Positions 58,432 through 64,000 of a stretch of DNA of 64,000 nt are shown one piece after another. This stretch comes from Sclerodactyla briareus (Eukaryota > Echinodermata > Holothuroidea > Dendrochirotida > Sclerodactylidae): assembly GCA_026419785.1 (NCBI GenBank), contig JAODTK010005673.1:227995-291994 (forward strand). Direction: 5' to 3'. A program made the translations under genes and the position numbers. Position 1 is the stretch's first letter. Each line of letters begins with the position of its first letter. The notes beneath the pieces are model-generated. The model had not been told where the DNA came from and ran no database searches. It was given only the letters and a program-made list of their open reading frames with translations.

Positions 58432-58496
58432 AGGTTCACTGGCATCAATTGCTAAGATCTTCCAGAAGCAGCGTGCTGTTCTACGACTCCACTGAG
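58432..58496 (+). CDS. XYLB: XYLB exon 6
   Basis: Acceptor CTCTTCTACAG ends at 58,431; donor GTACAT starts at 58,497. It reads R-F-T-G, then after a shift I-A-K-I-F-Q-K-Q-R-A, and Y-D-S-T-E at the end. Human: '[22 protein letters not shown]'. The start phase (0) agrees with exon 5. The next exon ('ISLVSSFAASLFLG' in human) was not found, so the gene continues past the inserted GC-rich element. Confidence 0.78.
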
Positions 58497-59180
58497 GTAC
58501 ATTGAGCTTCGATGTCAGAATTTCAGAATATCATTGATGAAGAAAGCGCAAGATGTACTGTTGCCATCCGATATCGTGATTTATCAGTTGATTTGTTTTC
58601 CATTTATATTGGCATGCGTAGTGGGCCGCCTAGATAATGTGAGTTCCAGTCAGACTCTCCAATCCAGTGGGCACCTTATCATGCATCACTCGCTACTATC
58701 CATCCACTTCCACACTAGAACCGCCATCGTCTGTGTAAATCTAGGAATCACAAAGCCTTTTGCAAGAGAATATACTCTACTACAAGGGTACACCTGGCAC
58801 TTCCTTTTGTTTCCGTTGGTTTCGAACATTAGCAACAAGTAAAAGACAAACTTTCCAAAGCCTTAATTTAAATTTTGAATTGATTGGTGTGAAACCATAT
58901 ACATGTGTTCTCATGATTTCGCTCCAATTCCAGTCACACTTGACCTGTTTTGATATAAACTTCTGCGAAATACTTTACAGTGGCAGCTGTCAAGGACTTT
59001 GTGAACTACGTCCAGTTTTGAGCCGTGCATGCATTTTAGGAAAGAAGCACTAGTAACAGGCTTGGCAGTATGTTCGAGGCAATAGGTATAGTCATTCTCG
59101 ATTACTCAATCAAAATCTATTTTTCCCTACTCACTTACCCCATTGACCATGCACCCCCCATATGCTACCGAGTGTCTGCC
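58497..59180. other. XYLB intron 6, nothing recognised
   Basis: Ordinary AT-leaning intron sequence up to the composition change near 59.18 kb. The open frames at 58,534-59,053 show no family feature. Confidence 0.5.
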
Positions 59181-59817
59181 ATTTTAACTAGTACGGGTTG
59201 GCCACCCCATCGCCCGTCTCATTTTTCCACTATTCGTCTGCAACGATGGTTTTTCGGCATGGAAAGTTTCAAAAATTTTCGCCAAAGGAAGTTGTTACGG
59301 TTGGTGAACCGTTTTTGAGACCGAAGCTACTCATCCACTTCGGTGGAGAACAATTTGAAAGAGTTTTGTTCGTTTTCGGGGCGATGTTTTGTCCTGTTTG
59401 TTTCTCTCTTTGTCGCCGTCGCGCGTAAAGACGTTCCTAACAGCCTAGGCTGCGCCTAAACGTAGGGAGTGTGTGTTTGTACCCTCCCGTTGCCTACAGC
59501 CACTTGTGTGGTTTAACACATTCGAGCGTGTCCTCTCACCTCTGCGTAGGTTCGCTTGTTGGGCTTTTGCTGTTGTTTTGGGGGTTTTGGGTTCCGTAAG
59601 TTGGTCAGTACCGGATTCACTCCTTCCCCCTACCTCACTCCTCCCTCGGGTCCCGACTCCGCAGTCCCGTCCGGGGGTCCCTGTCCCCTCCCCGTCCCTT
59701 CCCGGTCCCGGGGGTGGTGGTTTGGTGCTTTCGCGTGTGCGCGTGGGAATTTTTCGCGTGCGCGGCGACAAAGGTAGAGAGAGAGCGAGACGGAGAGATA
59801 GGTAGTGATGTTTTCAG

Positions 59818-60175
59818 AGGAAGTTCGGCTGTTCACATCCCTGGGAGGAGAATAAGAGCCAGGGAGACCATCGGTACGAGGCAGACAAACCGTGGCTCAG
59901 CAAGCAGTGGAGCACCGTGCCGGAAACGACGTCGGCCATGGAAAGGTTGGTTCCAGCAGGCAGTACGACCAACCTGGGGAGGAAGACGCAGGACATGTGT
60001 ACGTATCGGACTCCATGGTCGGACCGTGGCGGGAGTTCCGTAGGGCGGGGTTGGTTTACTGGTCCGAAACCATGCAGTTTCATCGGGGGGAGGAGACAAC
60101 CCGAAAACCCTGCACTCATTCGGGGGAGGGGCGACAGACGACAGCCGAAGAAGAAGCCAAGGAGAAGAAGCCAAG
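59818..60175 (+). other. exon-like segment at the element's 5' end
   Basis: Bounded by an acceptor-like GATGTTTTCAG (ends 59,817) and a strong donor AAG|GTAAGC (60,176). Inside, one frame runs from Met at 59,892 to beyond the donor, with an acidic-basic end (E-E-E-A-K-E-K-K). This could be a spliced leader of the retroelement's first ORF, or a host first exon in a CpG-rich promoter region. No family is recognised. Confidence 0.35.
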
Positions 60176-61008
60176 GTAAGCAGTGTTTCAGACCGCGGGG
60201 GGGGCTAGCGCCCTCCGGGCCGGTCTCGGGGGTGACTCACGTCGGATCGACCCAGGCAGTGTACGGTTCAACCTCCGCAGGGGAAAGGAACCTAGGGATC
60301 GTCACAACCGGCTTCATCCTGGCTGGGCGGGCGGGGGGGTCCCGAACCCCAGGCGCAATTGGAGCGGCAGGTCGGCGAAAGCCGGCGGAACCGACCGTCA
60401 CTCTCGTTTCGGGTCCTGGGCGTTCGGGATCAGGGGCGTCAGTAGTGAGTCCGGACGGCTCCGGATGGCGGAAAGCGACCACGGGTGCCGGGGGCACGGG
60501 GTTCGGTTCCCGAGGTCGGACTCCGAGGAGGGTCTATGACGGAGGGGCGCCGGCGGAGCGCCCGGCCGGCTTGGCCCGACCCCGAACCGCTCACCGGCGA
60601 AGCCGGGCTTATGTGGGTCGCGAACCGGGGTCCGGACCTCCGAGGGAAGGTCTTACGGCTCGGCGGGCGACGGCGGATGAGTGCCTGCCGTGCCGGCTTG
60701 CCAGCCGAAACGACCACGGGGGAGCCGGGGGCTCTGTGTTGGTCGGACACCAGGTCGGGACCCCGAGGGGTCACGGCTCGGTTAGAACGGAACCACCGGG
60801 AAGCGTGCCTCGGTGGGTTGGACTCCAAGATCCGGACTCCGAGAGAGGGGACGACGGCTCGGGGAGGGCGCCGGCCAGAGCGACCCGGTCGGCTGCGGCC
60901 GGCGAACAGACCATCTGGAGCAGGAGGCTCTGGGGGGGTAGACACCGAGAATCCGGACTCAGAGAGGGGTCGACGGATCGGTTAGGGCGCCGGCGGGGCG
61001 CCCGGTAG
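59917..61008 (+). CDS. ORF1-like 363-residue frame of the GC-rich element
   Basis: The longest uninterrupted frame in the window. The product is rich in Gly, Arg, Ser and Pro, with a basic cluster (K-K-K-P-R-R-R-S) near residue 75-85 and no zinc knuckle or other known domain. Its second half covers the 120-bp repeat. It lies 5' of the reverse transcriptase, as a gag-like ORF1 would in DIRS elements, but overlapping frames are nearly as open because of the high GC content. I cannot be sure this is the frame used. Confidence 0.35.
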   Translation: MPETTSAMERLVPAGSTTNLGRKTQDMCTYRTPWSDRGGSSVGRGWFTGPKPCSFIGGRRQPENPALIRGRGDRRQPKKKPRRRSQGKQCFRPRGGLAPSGPVSGVTHVGSTQAVYGSTSAGERNLGIVTTGFILAGRAGGSRTPGAIGAAGRRKPAEPTVTLVSGPGRSGSGASVVSPDGSGWRKATTGAGGTGFGSRGRTPRRVYDGGAPAERPAGLARPRTAHRRSRAYVGREPGSGPPREGLTARRATADECLPCRLASRNDHGGAGGSVLVGHQVGTPRGHGSVRTEPPGSVPRWVGLQDPDSERGDDGSGRAPARATRSAAAGEQTIWSRRLWGGRHRESGLREGSTDRLGRRRGAR

Positions 61009-62110
61009 GCGTTGCCCTGGCCCCGAAACAGACACTGGGAGCTAGGAGCTTCCGGCTGGGTTCGGACACCTGAGGTCCGGACTCCGCGGGTTTGGCGGAC
61101 GGGGTTCGGTTAGGGGGCATGCGGAGCGCTGCCGGTCGGTACAGCCGGGGACCAAACCGCGGGAGCAGGTGCGCTACGGTGGCCAGACAACGAGATGTAC
61201 CCCTGAGAGAGGGCGCCGGCGGGGGGGCCCACAGATCGGCTTAGGCTGGGCCCGAAACTGACCACCGACGACGCCGGCGGTCTGACACCGACGTCCGGGT
61301 CTTCAGAGAGGGGGGTCAAAGACCCGGTGGGCCCGGGGGCAGGATAGAGAGCCGGGCCGGTGGTGGAAAGACCAGCAGTCCAGAGAAGTGTGCCCGGGCT
61401 GCGGGTTCTAGCTGGTTGGGGCCGAGGAGGCCTAGGATGGCTTCAACGGACGGGCGAGATCCTGGGCACATGCAGGGCACGCGGTCGGAGTCGGTAGACT
61501 GGGCCAACCACCGAGGGACAGGACTCCGTGGGCCCGGTAGGTCGGTTACCGAGGTACGAACCTCATGAACGGCCGACGCCTGAGGTTGGAGTCCCGGCGA
61601 ATGAGAAGCGGCCAGGCTGGTTTTTCAGCCGGCCGAACAGACCGTCGCCCTCGGTTCGGATCCTGGGGCGCTTGGTTCTTAGGTTTTGCGAGGGCGCCGA
61701 TGGCCGGATGGGGCCGGCGCATGGGAGGCACCAGAGTTTTCAGCAGACCAGATCAATTACGATCATGGGGCACGGCCCAGGCAAACCAATCGCCAAGGGC
61801 TCAGACGGAGACCAACGGCTCAGTCGGGGCTGGGCGCATCGGAAGCGGCGGGGCCGACCGGCCATCTCGAGGGCGTTGAAGGGCAGATTTCGAGGCACCC
61901 ACGGGGCGCTCGGTTGGCTCCGGCTGGCCGAATCAAACCACAGGAGCAGGGGCTCCGGTGGGGGGTTTTGAACAACGGGGTCAGGACCCCATGAGCGTTG
62001 GACCACGGCTGTGGGGGGGGGTTTGCGCCCGGCGCGCCAGCGGCGTCAACTGGCCGAAACCGATCGGAAGCCCAGAGCAGAGTGTGGCCCGTTTGGGCGT
62101 CCTACCCTGG
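60350..62110 (+). repeat. degenerate ~120-bp tandem repeat inside the DIRS-like element
   Basis: The block 'ccgaaacngaccacnggagcngg' recurs near 60,467, 60,580, 60,703, 60,903, 61,023, 61,147, 61,251, 61,632, 61,926 and 62,053. A second block 'gtccggactccgagagaggg...acggctcggttagggcgccggcgg' recurs near 60,513, 60,630, 60,756, 60,830, 60,950, 61,073 and 61,195. Most spacings are 105-125 bp. A 120-bp unit would be 40 codons, so a repeat protein is possible, but indels prevent reading one frame through. Confidence 0.75.
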
Positions 62111-62879
62111 TGCGGGGGGGGGTTGGTCCGCCGAGGCAGGCCCCCATGCCGCCAGCTCGGGGAGGAGTCACCATGGACTTCTTACCGCACGAGCCCTCGG
62201 AGGTGGAGGGGGCGGCAAAGGCCCAGTCTCTGTCTTTCTCGAAGCACGTGTGCGCGAGAGGTTGGCGACCGTGCGAGAGTTTGGTGTGGGGTCAGGTCTT
62301 CGACCAACCCGCATCCCCTCCCTCAGGACCCAGTTCTTGACTGCCGGAAAACCAGTTTCTGAGCAGTCTCGGGGCATTCGGAGCAGGCCTCGCCACCGGC
62401 GTAAACCGGTCCCGGTAGAGGACGCCTTTGTTTCGGTCGTTCCCTCGCCCGGGCTACGAGCGGGGCGTTGTTCCTTTGCACGGACATTCCAGTGACGATT
62501 CCGGCAGGAGCGGTCGCCACATTCCAAACAGGAATGGGTCGAGAGCGTCCGATCGGAACAGCCACCCCGCGCCGACGTCCCGCCTATCCCCCTCATTGCC
62601 GGCCGGTAGAACAACCCACTCGTGGGGGTATAGATGGTGAGGGGCTCCACCCACTTCGAGTCCATCGCCCGGGGAACTCCACAAAGAGGGATGTCTCGAA
62701 ACCTCTGAGGCGGCTAAAATGAACTATGGGACCTCGACTCGTCGGTTCGTATGTGTTACGCATGAGCTTACGGCTCGTCGTGGAAACCGTGGTTACGGCG
62801 TTTCCACGGCGTAGATGGGCGCAGCTATCGGCGGGACACGGAAATGTGATCCGTATGGGCCACCGGGCGCGTGGAGGGG

Positions 62880-63720
62880 ACAGCGTCCCGGGCGGGTCAT
62901 TAACCTACGGAGGCATGAAAGCTGTGCGTGCGGACGAGCCTCATGGCGTAGCCCTTTGTGGACGGCTTCATGCCGCCCGGCAGTCGAGACCCGGGCAGGG
63001 AGGCGCCTCCGGCCAGCGCCGCCGCCTCGACCTCTTAAGCTGAAGGGGAGGCCGAAGCGAATAGGCGAAGAGAGGTCTTGTTTACGCAGTATCGTTTCCG
63101 GCGGAAGCTCCACCGCGGAGGGTATAGCCCGTCCGCCCAAGGAATTCAGGTTGGGGTCCCTTGGTACCACCATCCCGATCCTTCTCAAGAGGGGCGGACG
63201 ACGTCGAGAGACGTGGGACGTAATCTGCCCAGGCAACTGATTAACGGCTGATGTCCTAGGTTCGATACAGGGGGCATGACTACGGCTTGGTGGCCCTCCC
63301 ATTCAGCTCCCCGACGGCACCGAGCTCTTCACCCGGGTCTGCAGCCCCATCTTCGCTTTCTTGCGGAAGGAGGGCATCACAGTAGTCGCTCACAACGACG
63401 ATTGGCCCGGTGGACCAGTCGAAACGGGTCCGATTGCTCAAATGCAGGGATCGCAGGCGTATCGGACGTTGCAGCGGCTGCAGCGTTCATCCTGCCTCCG
63501 GTATTCCCCGCAGGGCGGGGACTCGGCCCCTTGGTTCCGGAGGCCACTATGATCGATATTCTCGATCTATGCCGTCGCGCGCGCGCTTGCGGGGCGCAGG
63601 TCTGTTGGTCGGATCTGCCCACGCCGATCCTCTTCGTGGATCTGGGCTCTTCCTGTCTGATGGACGAGGCCACATAGGTGCGGCGTGGACAAAGCCACAT
63701 GGGGGGTTGGGGGATGCGGT
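62880..63720 (+). CDS. DIRS-type reverse transcriptase (frames broken)
   Basis: Key motifs across frames: R-V-I-N-L-R-R at about 62,895 (like RPVINL), F-R-Y-R-G at 63,261, A-L-P-F (about 63,292) followed by S-x-T-A-P, then one frame over L-F-T-R-V-C-S-P-I-F-A-F-L-R-K-E-G-I-T-V with the catalytic box A-H-N-D-D-W (63,388-63,405). DIRS reverse transcriptases have 'FxYxF-ALPFGL-x-x-AP-x-x-F-T-x-V', 'LR-x-x-GI' and 'Y-x-DDWL'. D-D-W is typical of DIRS-like rather than Gypsy or LINE enzymes. At least three frameshifts are present. The distance from R-V-I-N-L to F-R-Y-R-G is about 140 bp longer than usual, so the first motif is less certain. Confidence 0.65.
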
Positions 63721-63749
63721 ATAGTCGCTTTTGGCGATCCATTCCCAGG

Positions 63750-63960
63750 GCGACAGTGACCACCGACGCGTCGCTCTCGGGTGAGGGGCCAGCTTAGGAA
63801 CGACGGCCCTTTGGGAGGAAATCAGCGGCCACTTTTGGGCGAATCAAGCGCAAGGGAACGGAGTACGGTCCCGATCGACGCGCTTCGTCGATCTCTTGTG
63901 GCGGCTAACAATGCGAGACTTTCAGACCCTTGCTTCCGGAACCTTTCCGGCTCGGGCAGA
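63750..63960 (+). CDS. DIRS-type RNase H start (partial)
   Basis: V-T-T-D-A-S-L-S-G at 63,756-63,782 is the RNase H entry motif of DIRS-like elements (normally T-D-A-S-x-x-G-W-G-A); here a one-base error turns the expected G-W-G-A into G-E-G-P. A later weak match, R-F-V-D-L-L, lies near 63,880. It lies about 350 bp after the catalytic D-D, as expected for a fused reverse transcriptase-RNase H. The rest is beyond the window. Confidence 0.6.
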
Positions 63961-64000
63961 TGGGTTAGCGGTGGTACCACGGCACGTGCGCCCTGTGTCT

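Larger units (their letters stand above)
59180..64000 (+). mobile_element. DIRS-type retrotransposon (incomplete at window end)
   Basis: Base composition changes sharply to GC-rich at about 59.18-59.45 kb. The segment holds, in order, a GC-rich leader, an ORF1-like region with a 120-bp repeat, reverse transcriptase motifs and an RNase H motif, the order of DIRS elements. DIRS elements use a tyrosine recombinase and often carry a methyltransferase domain; both would lie beyond 64,000 and are not seen. The exact left end is not defined, and no inverted terminal repeat could be matched because the right end is missing. Being between XYLB exon 6 and the unseen exon 7, it appears intronic; an assembly misjoin is an alternative. 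Confidence 0.65.

Noticed and set aside
60439-60945. 168-residue minus-strand frame
   Set aside because: It is a shadow of the GC-rich 120-bp repeat; the recognisable retroelement motifs are all on the plus strand.
61958-62665. Several long overlapping frames at 62 kb on both strands as separate genes
   Set aside because: High GC content makes stop codons rare in all frames; none shows a domain, and the segment belongs to the retroelement.

Overview
The window is a piece of an animal (metazoan) genome, most likely a marine invertebrate and perhaps a deuterostome such as an echinoderm; the exact taxon is not provable from the sequence. Evidence: intron-split genes with GT-AG borders that match animal proteins, several retroelement classes (LINE, SINE, DIRS-type), MITE-like elements, many microsatellites and minisatellites, and many poly(C)/poly(G) tracts. 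No prokaryotic gene organisation, rRNA, functional tRNA gene or CRISPR array was seen.

Two host genes can be read exon by exon. (1) On the minus strand, from about 35.6 kb down to 14.8 kb, lie exons of an SLC49A4/DIRC2-like lysosomal major-facilitator transporter. They cover the early transmembrane region, the 'RCIP' loop, the long TM4-5 segment with an 'RTTATAI' motif, the 'YFPKKPPLP' cytoplasmic loop, the 'YPVGE' signature and a final 'YNRLEIDV' tail with a stop codon. The first exon and one or two middle exons were not found. The earliest recognised exon is present twice, because it lies inside a tandem duplication of about 1.83 kb (32.9-36.5 kb) that also carries a 33-bp minisatellite. 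(2) On the plus strand, from 52.06 to 58.50 kb, six consecutive exons give the N-terminal part of xylulokinase (XYLB, FGGY family); the rest of the gene must lie beyond the window. Nearly every exon of both genes carries a 1-2 base frameshift while its splice sites are intact. This points to uncorrected long-read indel errors rather than two decayed genes, and it explains why simple open-reading-frame calling fails here.

The rest is accessory sequence. Region 0-14.8 kb has no recognisable gene and holds a 30-bp perfect palindrome, an AAACGTTT-rich MITE, an inverted-repeat element at 7.4 kb, a 79-bp poly(C) tract and a (TG)n array. A dispersed satellite with units of about 300 bp recurs at 2.1, 16.2-17.5, 24.0, 37.7-38.4, 51.1-52.5 and 55.2-55.7 kb. 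It carries nuclear-receptor-type AGGTCA direct repeats, and every copy inside a recognised gene is antisense to that gene. LINE remnants sit at 17.8, 28.1-29.2 and 38.4-39.0 kb and a tRNA-derived SINE at 20.9-21.3 kb. Region 39-51 kb is a set of local duplications and minisatellites with no confident gene.

From about 59.2 kb to the end the base composition becomes strongly GC-rich. The segment holds a long ORF, a degenerate repeat of about 120 bp, and then reverse transcriptase and RNase H motifs of a DIRS-type (tyrosine-recombinase) retrotransposon that runs off the window end. It appears to lie in an intron of XYLB. The two host genes show no functional link to each other.
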